64,000 nucleotides of DNA from Actinomadura madurae (GTDB lineage: Bacteria; Actinomycetota; Actinomycetes; Streptosporangiales; Streptosporangiaceae), in assembly GCF_900115095.1 (NCBI RefSeq), contig NZ_FOVH01000017.1, positions 143,282-207,281 of the forward strand, given 5' to 3'. This document shows positions 34,237-45,752 of the stretch, piece after piece. Under the pieces are notes generated by a model. That model did no database searches and had not been told where the DNA came from. It was given only the letters and a program-made list of their open reading frames with translations. Within the stretch, counting starts at the first letter, position 1; each line of letters starts with the position of its first letter. A program made the translations under genes and the position numbers.

Positions 34237-34812
34237 TCAGCTCTCCTTGAAGGGGAAGCCCAGGAGCTTGAGCAGCGCCCGGCCCTCGTCGTCGGTCTTC
34301 GCGGTCGTCACGACCGTGATGTCCATGCCCCGCGTCCGGTCGACCTTGTCCGGGTCGACCTCGTGGAACATGACCTGCTCGGTCAGCCCGAAGGTGTAGT
34401 TGCCGTTCCCGTCGAACTGCCGCGGCGACAGGCCGCGGAAGTCGCGGATGCGGGGCAGCGCCGTCGCCAGCAGCCGGTCCAGGAACTCCCACATGCGGTC
34501 GCCGCGCAGCGTGGCGTGCGCGCCGATCGGCATCCCCTCGCGCAGCTTGAACTGCGCGATGGACTTGCGGGCCCGGTTCACCGCCGGCTTCTGGCCGGTG
34601 ATGACCGACAGGTCGCGGATCGCGCCCTCGATCAGCTTGGCGTCCTTGGCCGCGTCGCCGACGCCCATGTTGACCACGATCTTGGTCAGCGTGGGGATCT
34701 GCATGACGTTGGCGTAGCCGAACTGCTCGCGCATCTTGCCCGCGATCTCCTCGCGGTAGCGCAGCTTGAGCCTCGGCTGGGGGACGGGACGTTCGGTAAC
34801 GGTCTCGGTCAT
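34237..34812 (-). CDS. rplE: 50S ribosomal protein L5
   Basis: A 191-residue L5 (LKLRYREEIAGKMREQFGYA, IPTLTKIVVNMGVGDAAKD, GLSPRQFDGNGNYTFGLTEQ, GMDITVVTTAKTDDEGRALL). It binds 5S rRNA and contacts P-site tRNA. It follows rplX after a five-base gap. Confidence 0.98.
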   Translation of the reverse strand: MTETVTERPVPQPRLKLRYREEIAGKMREQFGYANVMQIPTLTKIVVNMGVGDAAKDAKLIEGAIRDLSVITGQKPAVNRARKSIAQFKLREGMPIGAHATLRGDRMWEFLDRLLATALPRIRDFRGLSPRQFDGNGNYTFGLTEQVMFHEVDPDKVDRTRGMDITVVTTAKTDDEGRALLKLLGFPFKES

Positions 34813-34817
34813 CGGTC

Positions 34818-35126
34818 TCAGATCTCCTTACCGCTACGGCGCGAGATCCGAACCTTCGTGCCGTCCTCGTTGATGCGGTAACCGACCCGTACCGGCTTGC
34901 CGTCCTCGACGATCGCGACGTTGCTGACGTGCAGCGGCGCCTCGACCGTGACGCGACCGCTCTCCTTGCCGGCACGCTGCTGGTCGGCCTTGATGTTCTT
35001 GGTGATGAGGTTGACGCCCTCGACGACGACCCGCTCCTCGCGGGGGATGACGCGCAGGACCTTGCCCGTCGCGCCCTTGTCCTTGCCGGCGAGGACGATG
35101 ACCTCGTCGCCCCTGCGGATCTTCAT
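34818..35126 (-). CDS. rplX: 50S ribosomal protein L24
   Basis: A 102-residue KOW-domain protein (MKIRRGDEVIVLAGKDKGAT, GKVLRVIPREERVVVEGVNL). It initiates 50S assembly. Its start overlaps the rplN stop by one base. Confidence 0.98.
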   Translation of the reverse strand: MKIRRGDEVIVLAGKDKGATGKVLRVIPREERVVVEGVNLITKNIKADQQRAGKESGRVTVEAPLHVSNVAIVEDGKPVRVGYRINEDGTKVRISRRSGKEI

Positions 35127-35494
35127 CAGAGCACCTCCGGCGCGAGCGAGATGATGCGCATGAACTTCTTCTCGCGCAGTTCGCGGCCCACCGGCCCGAA
35201 GATGCGGGTGCCGCGGGGGTCTCCGCCGTCCTTGATCAGGACCGCGGCGTTCTCGTCGAAGCGGATGTAGGAGCCGTCCGGGCGCCGGCGCTCCTTGCGG
35301 GTGCGCACGACGACCGCCTTGACGACGTCACCCTTCTTCACGCCGGCGCCGGGAAGGGCGTCCTTCACCGTCGCGACGATGATGTCGCCGACTCCCGCGT
35401 AGCGCCGACCCGAGCCGCCGAGAACCCGGATGCAAAGGATCTCCTTCGCACCCGTGTTGTCGGCGACCTTGAGTCGCGACTCCTGCTGGATCAC
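35126..35494 (-). CDS. rplN: 50S ribosomal protein L14
   Basis: A 122-residue L14 (MIQQESRLKVADNTGAKEIL, CIRVLGGSGRRYAGVGDIIV, RPDGSYIRFDENAAVLIKDG). It starts with GTG at 35494. A 20-bp perfect palindrome lies in the 63-base gap between rpsQ and rplN, the usual junction between the S10 and spc gene sets. Confidence 0.98.
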   Translation of the reverse strand: MIQQESRLKVADNTGAKEILCIRVLGGSGRRYAGVGDIIVATVKDALPGAGVKKGDVVKAVVVRTRKERRRPDGSYIRFDENAAVLIKDGGDPRGTRIFGPVGRELREKKFMRIISLAPEVL

Positions 35495-35520
35495 GTTGAC
35501 TCCTGTTCGTCACACCGGTT

Positions 35521-35540
35521 CTGACCACCGCGGTGGTCAG
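35521..35540 (-). other. Perfect 20-bp palindrome at the S10/spc junction
   Basis: CTGACCACCGCGGTGGTCAG is fully self-complementary and lies between the rpsQ stop and the rplN start. In RNA it would fold as a hairpin without U tract. A role in partial termination or processing between the S10 and spc sets is inferred. Confidence 0.5.
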
Positions 35541-35557
35541 CCTGGTGGAACCAGTAA

Positions 35558-35830
35558 TTACTTGGCCTTCTCAAGGATCTCGACCACGCGCCACCGCTTG
35601 GTGGCCGACAGCGGGCGGGTCTCCATGAGACGGACGCGGTCGCCGACGCCACACTCGTTGGCCTCGTCGTGCGCCTTGTAGTTCTTCGTGCGGCGGATCA
35701 CCTTGTGGTACTTCGCGTGCTTGACGCGGTCCTCGACGGACACGACCACGGTCTTGTCCATCTTGTCGCTGACCACGAGACCCTCAAGGATCTTGCGGCT
35801 GCTCCGCTGCTCGGTCTGCTGCTCGGTCAT
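35558..35830 (-). CDS. rpsQ: 30S ribosomal protein S17
   Basis: A 90-residue OB-fold protein (KILEGLVVSDKMDKTVVVSV, DRVKHAKYHKVIRRTKNYKA, GDRVRLMETRPLSATKRWRV). Its start overlaps the rpmC stop by four bases (ATGA). Confidence 0.98.
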   Translation of the reverse strand: MTEQQTEQRSSRKILEGLVVSDKMDKTVVVSVEDRVKHAKYHKVIRRTKNYKAHDEANECGVGDRVRLMETRPLSATKRWRVVEILEKAK

Positions 35831-36066
35831 TCGTTGTCCTCCGCGGCGTCCTCGACCGTGACGATGCCGAGCTCGCGCTCCCGCATCACGGTGTAGATGC
35901 GGGCGATCTCGCGCTTCACGGTGCGCAGCCGCCCGTGGCTCTCAAGCTGGCCGGTCGCGGCCTGGAAGCGGAGGTTGAACAGCTCCTCCTTGGCCTCCTT
36001 GAGCTTGGTGACCAGGACGTCCTCGGGCTCGGTCCGCAGGTCGTCGGCGGTAAGACCCTTGGCCAT
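35827..36066 (-). CDS. rpmC: 50S ribosomal protein L29
   Basis: A 79-residue helical-hairpin protein (LTADDLRTEPEDVLVTKLKE, ELFNLRFQAATGQLESHGRL, VKREIARIYTVMRERELGI). It lies at the peptide exit tunnel, near the docking site of SRP and trigger factor. Its start overlaps the rplP stop by one base. Confidence 0.98.
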   Translation of the reverse strand: MAKGLTADDLRTEPEDVLVTKLKEAKEELFNLRFQAATGQLESHGRLRTVKREIARIYTVMRERELGIVTVEDAAEDNE

Positions 36067-36485
36067 CAGGACTCACCCACCTCTCGCTTCACGATCTTGC
36101 ACTTCATGGGCAGCTTGTGGATCGCGCGCGTGAGGGCCTCCCGAGCGATCTGCTCGTTCGGGTAGGAGATCTCGAACAGCACGCGACCCGGCTTCACGTT
36201 GGCCACCCACCACTCGACCGAGCCCTTGCCGGAACCCATCCGGGTCTCGGCGGGCTTCTTGGTCAGCGGACGGTCCGGGAAGATGTTGATCCAGACCTTG
36301 CCGCCGCGCTTGATGTGGCGGGTCATCGCGATACGCGCGGCCTCGATCTGCCGGTTGGTCACGTACGCGGCCTCGACGGCCTGGATGCCGTACTCGCCGA
36401 ACGTCACCCTCGTGCCGCCCTTGGCCATGCCGCGGCGCTTCGGGTGGTGCTGCTTGCGGTGCTTGACCTTGCGAGGGATCAGCAT
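36066..36485 (-). CDS. rplP: 50S ribosomal protein L16
   Basis: A 139-residue L16 (MLIPRKVKHRKQHHPKRRGM, TRVTFGEYGIQAVEAAYVTN, WINIFPDRPLTKKPAETRMG, GSVEWWVANVKPGRVLFEIS). It sits near the A site and peptidyl-transferase centre. It follows rpsC after seven bases. Confidence 0.98.
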   Translation of the reverse strand: MLIPRKVKHRKQHHPKRRGMAKGGTRVTFGEYGIQAVEAAYVTNRQIEAARIAMTRHIKRGGKVWINIFPDRPLTKKPAETRMGSGKGSVEWWVANVKPGRVLFEISYPNEQIAREALTRAIHKLPMKCKIVKREVGES

Positions 36486-36492
36486 CGGTTAC

Positions 36493-37340
<848 letters not shown>

Positions 37341-37341
<1 letters not shown>

Positions 37342-37724
37342 TACCGGGCCCTCCTCGTCTTCTTACCGCCACCGGACGCGGCCGAGGCCTCGTCGCGTGA
37401 CTCCACGACCACCGTGATGTGGCTCGTGCGCTTGTTGATGCGGTAAGCCCGGCCCTGGGCCCGGGGGCGGAAACGCTTGAGCGTCGGCCCCTCGTCCACC
37501 CACGCACGGCTCACGACGAGCGTGTCCGAGTCGAGCTTGAAGTTGTGCTCGGCGTTGGCGATGGCACTCGCCAGCACCTTGCCCACCGGCTCACTCGCAG
37601 CCTGGGGGGCGAACCGCAGCACCGCCTGAGCCTCCGCGGCAGGCAGGCCGCGGATGAGGTCCACCACGCGGCGGGCCTTCCTGGGCGTGACGCGGATGAA
37701 CCGCGCCTGGGCCCTGGCTTCCAT
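37341..37724 (-). CDS. rplV: 50S ribosomal protein L22
   Basis: A 127-residue L22 (ARAQARFIRVTPRKARRVVD, LIRGLPAAEAQAVLRFAPQA, VSRAWVDEGPTLKRFRPRAQ, GRAYRINKRTSHITVVV). Its long beta-hairpin lines the exit tunnel, the macrolide-sensitive region. It lies between rpsS and rpsC. Confidence 0.98.
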
Positions 37725-37763
37725 CGCTGTTCCCTCTCTCCTACGTGCGAACTGCTCTGCCTG

Positions 37764-38045
37764 CTAGCCGCGACGGCTGCGGCGGTCTTCCTTGACGTGG
37801 CTGCGGAACGTCCGCGTCGGCGCGAACTCGCCGAGCTTGTGTCCCACCATCGAGTCGGTGATGAACACCGGCACGTGCTTGCGGCCGTCGTGCACGGCGA
37901 TCGTGTGACCGATCATGTCCGGCACGATCATGGAGCGCCGCGACCACGTCTTGATGACGTTCTTGGTGCCCTTCTCGTTCTGCGCGTCCACCTTCTTGAT
38001 CAGGTGGTCGTCCACGAACGGGCCCTTCTTGAGGCTACGTGGCAT
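37764..38045 (-). CDS. rpsS: 30S ribosomal protein S19
   Basis: A 93-residue S19 (MPRSLKKGPFVDDHLIKKVD, TWSRRSMIVPDMIGHTIAVH, GRKHVPVFITDSMVGHKLGE). It is located in the 30S head. It follows rplB after 12 bases. Confidence 0.98.
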   Translation of the reverse strand: MPRSLKKGPFVDDHLIKKVDAQNEKGTKNVIKTWSRRSMIVPDMIGHTIAVHDGRKHVPVFITDSMVGHKLGEFAPTRTFRSHVKEDRRSRRG

Positions 38046-38057
38046 GACGAGCGACTC

Positions 38058-38891
38058 CTACCGCTTCTTCTTGCTGCGACGACGGACGATCAGCCGGTCG
38101 CTCGACTTGTTCGCCTGGCGAGTGCGGCCTTCCTTCTTACCGGCCGGGTTCACCGGGTGCCGGCCACCGGAGGTCTTGCCCTCACCACCACCGTGCGGGT
38201 GGTCGATCGGGTTCATGGCCACGCCGCGGACGGTCGGGCGCTTGCCCTTCCACCGCATGCGGCCGGCCTTGCCCCAGTTGATGTTCGACTGCTCGGCGTT
38301 GCCGACCTCGCCGACCGTCGCGCGGCACCGCACGTCCACCATCCGCATCTCGCCGGAGGGCATGCGCAGCGTGGCGTACTTGCCCTCCTTGGCCAGCAGC
38401 TGGACGCCGGCGCCCGCGCTGCGGGCGATCTTGGCGCCGCCGCCGGGGCGGAGCTCGATGGCGTGGATGACCGTACCGGTCGGGATGTTGCGCAGCGGCA
38501 GGCAGTTGCCCGGCTTGATGTCCGCGCCCGGCCCGTTCTCCACCCGGTCGCCCTGCCGGAGACCGCGCGGGGCGAGGATGTAGCGCTTCTCGCCGTCCAC
38601 GTAGTGCAGCAGCGCGATCCGCGCGGTGCGGTTCGGGTCGTACTCGATGTGCGCGACCTTGGCCGGCACGCCGTCCTTGTCGTGCCGGCGGAAGTCGATC
38701 ACGCGGTAGGCGCGCTTGTGCCCGCCGCCCTGGTGCCGGGTCGTGATGCGGCCGTGGTTGTTGCGGCCGCCCTTCTTGGGGAGCGGACGCAGCAGCGACT
38801 TCTCCGGCTCGCGGCGCGTGACCTCGACGAAGTCGGCCACGCTGGAACCGCGACGACCCGGAGTCGTCGGCTTGTAGTTACGGATGCCCAT
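38058..38891 (-). CDS. rplB: 50S ribosomal protein L2
   Basis: A 277-residue L2 (MGIRNYKPTTPGRRGSSVAD, GRNNHGRITTRHQGGGHKRA, and the peptidyl-transferase-adjacent GVAMNPIDHPHGGGEGKTSG). It is essential for subunit association and peptide-bond formation. It lies between rplW and rpsS. Confidence 0.98.
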   Translation of the reverse strand: MGIRNYKPTTPGRRGSSVADFVEVTRREPEKSLLRPLPKKGGRNNHGRITTRHQGGGHKRAYRVIDFRRHDKDGVPAKVAHIEYDPNRTARIALLHYVDGEKRYILAPRGLRQGDRVENGPGADIKPGNCLPLRNIPTGTVIHAIELRPGGGAKIARSAGAGVQLLAKEGKYATLRMPSGEMRMVDVRCRATVGEVGNAEQSNINWGKAGRMRWKGKRPTVRGVAMNPIDHPHGGGEGKTSGGRHPVNPAGKKEGRTRQANKSSDRLIVRRRSKKKR

Positions 38892-38928
38892 CTTTTTCGT
38901 TCATCCCTTAATCTGCTCCGGCGCCGGC

Positions 38929-39228
38929 CTAGGCCGGGCCGCCGAAGATGTCGATCCGCTCGCCCTCGGCCAGGCTGACGATGGCGCGCTTGGTGTCCTT
39001 GCGCTTGCCGTAGCCGAACCGGGTGCGCTTGCGCTTGCCCGGCCGGTTGAGCGTGTTCACGTTCGTCACCTTGACGCCGAACACCGACTCGACGGCCTGC
39101 TTGATCTGCGTCTTGTTGGCGTCCGGGCGGACGACGAAGGTGTACTTGTTCTCGTCCAGCAGCCCGTAGCTCTTCTCCGAGACGACCGGCGCGATGATGA
39201 CGTCGCGGGGGTCGGCGATCTTGTTCAT
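38929..39228 (-). CDS. rplW: 50S ribosomal protein L23
   Basis: A 99-residue L23 (DPRDVIIAPVVSEKSYGLLD, KYTFVVRPDANKTQIKQAVE, VFGVKVTNVNTLNRPGKRKR). It is the main docking site for trigger factor and SRP at the tunnel exit. It lies 12 bases downstream of rplD. Confidence 0.98.
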   Translation of the reverse strand: MNKIADPRDVIIAPVVSEKSYGLLDENKYTFVVRPDANKTQIKQAVESVFGVKVTNVNTLNRPGKRKRTRFGYGKRKDTKRAIVSLAEGERIDIFGGPA

Positions 39229-39240
39229 GTGCGACCCTCC

Positions 39241-39843
39241 TTACTTCTTCGCCGCGCGCGAGATGAACTCGTCGTACGCCGTCTTCGTGAAGACGACGTC
39301 GTCGTTCACCAGCACGTCGTAGGTGTTGAGCTGGTCGGAGACGATCACGTGCACGCTCGGCTCGTTGCGCAGGCTCTTCCAGGTCAGCTCGTCCTCGCGG
39401 TCCAGGACCAGCAGGACGCGCTTGGCCTCGGTGACCTCGCGGAGCGCGGCGAGCGCCGTCTTCGTCTTCGGGGTGTCGCCCTCGATGAGGTTGTCGACCA
39501 CGTGCACCCGGCCGAACCGGGCGCGGTCGGACAGGGCGCCGCGCAGCGCGGCGGCCTTCATCTTCTTGGGCGTCTTCTGCGAGTAGTCCCGCGGCTGCGG
39601 GCCGTGCACGGTGCCGCCGCCGGCGAACTGGGGCGCGCGGGTCGAGCCCTGGCGGGCGCGGCCGGTGCCCTTCTGCCGGTACGGCTTCTTGCCGCCGCCG
39701 CGGACGTCGCCGCGGGTCTTGGTGGCGTGCGTGCCCTGGCGCGCCGCGGCCAGCTGCGCCACCACGACCTGGTGGATCAGCGGCACGCTGGTCTTCGCGT
39801 CGAAGACCTCGGCGGGCAGGTCGATGTCGAGCTTGGTCGTCAC
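39241..39843 (-). CDS. rplD: 50S ribosomal protein L4
   Basis: A 200-residue L4 (GGGKKPYRQKGTGRARQGST, RAPQFAGGGTVHGPQPRDYS, AALRGALSDRARFGRVHVVD). In E. coli L4 autoregulates the S10 operon. GTG 39843 overlaps the rplC stop (GTGA) and gives MTTKLDIDLPAE; the open frame further upstream is the shadow of rplC. Confidence 0.97.
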   Translation of the reverse strand: MTTKLDIDLPAEVFDAKTSVPLIHQVVVAQLAAARQGTHATKTRGDVRGGGKKPYRQKGTGRARQGSTRAPQFAGGGTVHGPQPRDYSQKTPKKMKAAALRGALSDRARFGRVHVVDNLIEGDTPKTKTALAALREVTEAKRVLLVLDREDELTWKSLRNEPSVHVIVSDQLNTYDVLVNDDVVFTKTAYDEFISRAAKK

Positions 39844-40490
39844 TTGCCCGTCCCCTTCACTGCGTCGCGGACCAGCACCACGCCGCCGTTGGGACCGGGA
39901 ACCGCGCCCTTGATGAGCAGCAGGTTCTTCTCCGCGTCGATGGCGTGGACGGTCAGGTTCTGCACGGTGGTGCGGGCGTTGCCGTGCCGTCCCGCCATGC
40001 GGAGGCCCTTGAAGACGCGACCGGGGGTCGCGCAGCCGCCGATCGACCCCGGCGAGCGGTGCTTGCGCTGGGTGCCGTGCGAGGCGCCGAGGCCCTTGAA
40101 GCCGTGGCGCTTCATGACACCGGCGGTGCCCTTGCCCTTGCTGGTGCCGGTAACGTCGATCTTCTGGCCGGCTTCGAAGACGTCGGCGGTGATCTCCTGG
40201 CCGAGCTCGTACCCGGTGGTGTCGTCGGCCCGCAGTTCGACGAGGTAGCGGCGCGGCGTCACGCCGGCCTTCTCGAAGTGACCCGAGCGCGGCTTGTTCA
40301 CCTTGCGCGGGTCGATCTGCCCGAACCCGATCTGGACGGCGGTGTAGCCGTCCTTCTCCTGGGAGCGGAGCTGGGTGACGACACACGGCCCGGCCTGGAC
40401 GACGGTCACCGGAACGATCCGGCCCTCATCGTCGAAGACCTGGGTCATGCCGAGCTTCTCGCCCAGGACGCCCTTCCTCTGCGTACTCAT
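39840..40490 (-). CDS. rplC: 50S ribosomal protein L3
   Basis: A 216-residue L3 (GVLGEKLGMTQVFDDEGRIV, PVTVVQAGPCVVTQ, and GVMKRHGFKGLGASHGTQRK near the peptidyl-transferase centre). It lies 15 bases downstream of rpsJ. Confidence 0.98.
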   Translation of the reverse strand: MSTQRKGVLGEKLGMTQVFDDEGRIVPVTVVQAGPCVVTQLRSQEKDGYTAVQIGFGQIDPRKVNKPRSGHFEKAGVTPRRYLVELRADDTTGYELGQEITADVFEAGQKIDVTGTSKGKGTAGVMKRHGFKGLGASHGTQRKHRSPGSIGGCATPGRVFKGLRMAGRHGNARTTVQNLTVHAIDAEKNLLLIKGAVPGPNGGVVLVRDAVKGTGK

Positions 40491-40505
40491 CTCTCGGTGC
40501 GTCCC

Positions 40506-40814
40506 TTAGAGCTTGATCTCGATGTCAACGCCGGCCGGAAGGTCGAGCCGCATCAGCGAGTCGACCGTCTTGGGCGTCGGGTCGATGATGTCGATCAACC
40601 GCTTGTGCGTGCGCATCTCGAAGTGCTCGCGGCTGTCCTTGTACTTGTGCGGCGAGCGGATGACGCAGTACACGTTCTTCTCGGTCGGCAGCGGCACCGG
40701 GCCCGCGACCTTGGCGCCCGTCCGCGTCACCGTCTCAACGATCTTCTTCGCGGAGGTGTCGATGACCTCGTGGTCGTAGGCCTTGAGCCGGATGCGGATC
40801 TTCTGTCCCGCCAT
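40506..40814 (-). CDS. rpsJ: 30S ribosomal protein S10 (NusE)
   Basis: A 102-residue S10 (MAGQKIRIRLKAYDHEVIDT, GPVPLPTEKNVYCVIRSPHK, EHFEMRTHKRLIDIIDPTPK). Besides its ribosomal role it binds NusB/NusG in antitermination. It opens the S10 gene set. The 146 bases between tuf and rpsJ hold a leader with alternative RNA helices. ATG 40814 gives the usual actinobacterial N-terminus. Confidence 0.98.
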   Translation of the reverse strand: MAGQKIRIRLKAYDHEVIDTSAKKIVETVTRTGAKVAGPVPLPTEKNVYCVIRSPHKYKDSREHFEMRTHKRLIDIIDPTPKTVDSLMRLDLPAGVDIEIKL

Positions 40815-40866
40815 GGTGGCCTCGGTGTCCTTTGCTGTAGTGCCGCTGTTTACTTCAGTGGTCGTG

Positions 40867-40949
40867 ATGCGGCGGCCCAGTCGCCGTACCGGTCTGGGGG
40901 ACAACCCCCAGACCCCCGACAAAGCCAGGTGGCGGCTGAGCCGCCGCAT
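40867..40949 (-). promoter_or_regulatory. S10-operon leader with two mutually exclusive helices
   Basis: ATGCGGCGGC (40867-40876) can pair with GCCGCCGCAT (40940-40949), a 10-bp outer stem. The same 40940-40945 bases can instead pair locally with GGCGGC (40931-40936) around loop TGA. Between them GTCTGGGGG (40892-40900) pairs with CCCCCAGAC (40905-40913) around ACAA. The local hairpin would form first in transcription from tuf and could later be displaced. No U tract follows. Confidence 0.5.
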
Positions 40950-40960
40950 TACGAGGGGTG

Positions 40961-42154
40961 TTACTTGATGACCTTGGTGACGCGACCGGAGCCGACCGTC
41001 CGGCCACCCTCGCGGATGGCGAACTTCAGGCCCTCCTCCATGGCGACGGGCTGGATCAGCTCGACGCGCATCTCGGTGTTGTCGCTCGGCATGACCATCT
41101 CGGTGCCCTCGGGCAGGTTCACCACGCCGGTCACGTCCGTGGTACGGAAGTAGAACTGCGGGCGGTAGTTGTTGAAGAACGGCGTGTGCCGGCCGCCCTC
41201 GTCCTTGGACAGGATGTAGACCTGCGCCTCGAACTCGGTGTGCGGGGTCGTGGTGCCCGGCTTGATGACGCACTGGCCGCGCTCCACCTCCTCGCGCTTG
41301 ACGCCGCGCAGGAGCAGGCCGACGTTGTCGCCCGCCTGGCCCTGGTCGAGGAGCTTGCGGAACATCTCGACACCGGTGACCGTGGTGGTGGTCTTCTCGT
41401 TCTTGATGCCGATGATGTCGACGGTCTCGTTGACGTTGACGACACCGCGCTCGACGCGGCCGGTCACGACGGTGCCGCGGCCGGTGATCGAGAAGACGTC
41501 CTCGATCGGCATCAGGAACGGCTTGTCGATGTCGCGGACCGGCTCCGGCACGTTCTCGTCGACGGCGTTCATGAGCTCGCCGATCGACTCGGCCCACTTC
41601 TCGTCGCCCTGCAGCGCCTGGAAGGCGGAGACGCGGACGACCGGGACGTCGTCGCCCGGGAACTCGTACTCGGTGAGCAGCTCGCGGACCTCGAGCTCGA
41701 CGAGCTCCAGGATCTCCTCGTCGTCCACCATGTCGCACTTGTTCAGCGCGACGACGATGTAGGGGACGCCGACCTGGCGGGCCAGGAGCACGTGCTCCTT
41801 GGTCTGCGGCATCGGGCCGTCGGTCGCGGCGACCACCAGGATGGCGCCGTCCATCTGCGCCGCACCGGTGATCATGTTCTTGATGTAGTCCGCGTGACCG
41901 GGGCAGTCCACGTGCGCGTAGTGCCGGGCCTCGGTCTGGTACTCGACGTGCGCGATGGAGATGGTGATGCCGCGCTCGCGCTCCTCCGGCGCCTTGTCGA
42001 TGTCCTCGAACGGCGTGAAGGGGTTGAGGTCCGGGTACTTGTCGTGGAGCACCTTGGTGATCGCCGCGGTAAGCGTGGTCTTACCGTGGTCGATGTGTCC
42101 AATGGTGCCGATGTTCACGTGCGGCTTCGTCCGCTCGAACTTGGCCTTCGCCAC
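40961..42154 (-). CDS. tuf: Elongation factor Tu
   Basis: A 397-residue GTPase that delivers aminoacyl-tRNA. The G motifs are GHIDHGKTT (19-27), DCPGHADYIKNM (switch II) and NKCDMVDD; domain II starts near ERERGITISIAHVEYQTEAR-linked sequence and domain III ends SGRVTKVIK. It starts with GTG at 42154. It follows fusA after 83 bases as in most actinomycetes (tuf1 position). Confidence 0.98.
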   Translation of the reverse strand: MAKAKFERTKPHVNIGTIGHIDHGKTTLTAAITKVLHDKYPDLNPFTPFEDIDKAPEERERGITISIAHVEYQTEARHYAHVDCPGHADYIKNMITGAAQMDGAILVVAATDGPMPQTKEHVLLARQVGVPYIVVALNKCDMVDDEEILELVELEVRELLTEYEFPGDDVPVVRVSAFQALQGDEKWAESIGELMNAVDENVPEPVRDIDKPFLMPIEDVFSITGRGTVVTGRVERGVVNVNETVDIIGIKNEKTTTTVTGVEMFRKLLDQGQAGDNVGLLLRGVKREEVERGQCVIKPGTTTPHTEFEAQVYILSKDEGGRHTPFFNNYRPQFYFRTTDVTGVVNLPEGTEMVMPSDNTEMRVELIQPVAMEEGLKFAIREGGRTVGSGRVTKVIK

Positions 42155-42237
42155 TGGTTGCTCCTTGTTGCGATCCTCGGCCGTCTAGACGACCGCTTCG
42201 ATGTACGTCCTGGTGATCTGTGGGCAGGCCCGGTGCT

Positions 42238-44349
<2,112 letters not shown>

Positions 44350-44389
44350 TGCCGTCCTCGCGTGTCTCGTCGTTGCTGTTCCGCCGGGG

Positions 44390-44859
44390 TTACCAGCGGT
44401 AGTGGGCGAAGGCCTTGTTGGACTCCGCCATCTTGTGCGTGTCCTCGCGCTTCTTGACAGACGCGCCGAGGCCGTTGCTGGCGTCGAGCAGCTCGTTCAT
44501 CAGCCGCTCGGTCATGGTCTTCTCGCGGCGCTGCCGGGCGTACACCACCAGCCAGCGCAGGGCGAGGGTGGTGCTGCGGGCCGGCCGCACCTCCACCGGG
44601 ACCTGGTAGGTCGCGCCGCCGACGCGGCGGCTGCGCACCTCCAGGGTGGGCTTGACGTTGTCGAGCGCGCGCTTCAGCGTGACGACCGGGTCGTTGCCGG
44701 TCTTCTCACGGGCGCCCTCAAGGGCGTCGTAGACGATGCTCTGGGCGATCGAGCGCTTGCCGTCCAGGAGAATCTTGTTGATGAGCGCGGTGACCAGCGG
44801 CGAGTTGTACACCGGGTCAGCGATCAGCTGGCGCTTGCCAGCGGGGCCCTTGCGCGGCA

Positions 44860-44860
<1 letters not shown>
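44390..44860 (-). CDS. rpsG: 30S ribosomal protein S7
   Basis: A 156-residue S7 (MPRKGPAGKRQLIADPVYNS, LVTALINKILLDGKRSIAQS, TLEVRSRRVGGATYQVPVEV, LVVYARQRREKTMTERLMNE). It organises the 30S head. ATG 44860 overlaps the rpsL stop by one base (TGATG). Confidence 0.98.
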
Positions 44861-45234
<374 letters not shown>

Positions 45235-45482
45235 CGCGTCTCCGTCTTCCTCGTACCGAGCCGGTAAGTCTTAATGCTGCAATCACCACCTCAGGCGAGG
45301 CTGTGACCTGCCGGTTTCCCGACCTCTCCGACCCACGCGGTCGGGCGTGTCGCCGCCTCACGGACCTACAACCGCGAAAAACCGACACAGACCGCCCGGC
45401 CCGTGAAAGGGCCGAATCAAGCCGGGGAGTAGATGCGGCGCTGGAGCTGGCCGACCGGCCTCACCGACGCGCACGCATAGCG

Positions 45483-45499
45483 GCCCGCATATAGCGGGC
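45483..45499 (-). other. 5'-end hairpin of the str mRNA
   Basis: GCCCGC pairs with GCGGGC around a five-base ATATA loop. It starts only a few bases after the predicted transcription start, where such hairpins protect mRNA 5' ends. Confidence 0.4.
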
Positions 45500-45509
45500 A
45501 CAAGTGAAG

Positions 45510-45538
45510 AGGTTACCGACCCCCGGGCCAAAGTGCAA
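45510..45538 (-). promoter_or_regulatory. Vegetative promoter of the str operon
   Basis: On the minus strand TTGCAC (45538-45533) and TAACCT (45515-45510) are 17 bases apart, a good sigma-70/HrdB match. The predicted start is near 45503, giving a leader of about 270 bases before the rpsL GTG. Confidence 0.7.
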
Positions 45539-45625
45539 AGCGGCAGGCGCACTACCGCGTGCGACCCCACCGGCGCAAGCCCGCTGGACGGCGGGGAGCC
45601 ATCTCCCCAGAGTGATGAACGACGA

Positions 45626-45684
45626 AATGCCGACGGATGTTCCCGCCCGGAGGCTCCGCTCCGAGGGGTCGACCCGTCGGCATT
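45626..45684 (-). terminator. Long-arm stem downstream of the Q-rich gene
   Basis: AATGCCGACGG pairs with CCGTCGGCATT (11 bp). The 37-base loop contains a small CGGAG/CTCCG hairpin. On the minus strand it follows the Q-rich gene by 69 bases and ends in TCGTCGTTC. It probably insulates the str promoter. Confidence 0.5.
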
Positions 45685-45689
45685 GTGTC

Positions 45690-45728
45690 CCACATCCCCG
45701 CTGTTAGGGAAGATGTGGAGCGGTTTTT
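45690..45728 (+). terminator. Hairpin plus T5 facing right
   Basis: CCACATC (45690-45696) pairs with GATGTGG (45712-45718), and TTTTT follows at 45724-45728 on the plus strand. In this orientation it would stop rightward transcripts before they enter the Q-rich gene antisense; no plus-strand gene is known upstream. Confidence 0.4.
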
Positions 45729-45752
45729 ACGCCGTTCACTGTCCCGTGCGTC

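Larger units (their letters stand above)
45235..45752. other. Gene-free region: str-operon promoter and leader, and terminators of the Q-rich gene
   Basis: This 518-base stretch holds the str promoter (45510-45538), a leader of about 265 bases with hairpins at 45483-45499 and 45397-45414 (CGGCCC/GGGCCG), and two stem structures (45626-45684, 45690-45718) next to the Q-rich gene. Short ORFs on both strands have no recognisable content. Confidence 0.6.
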
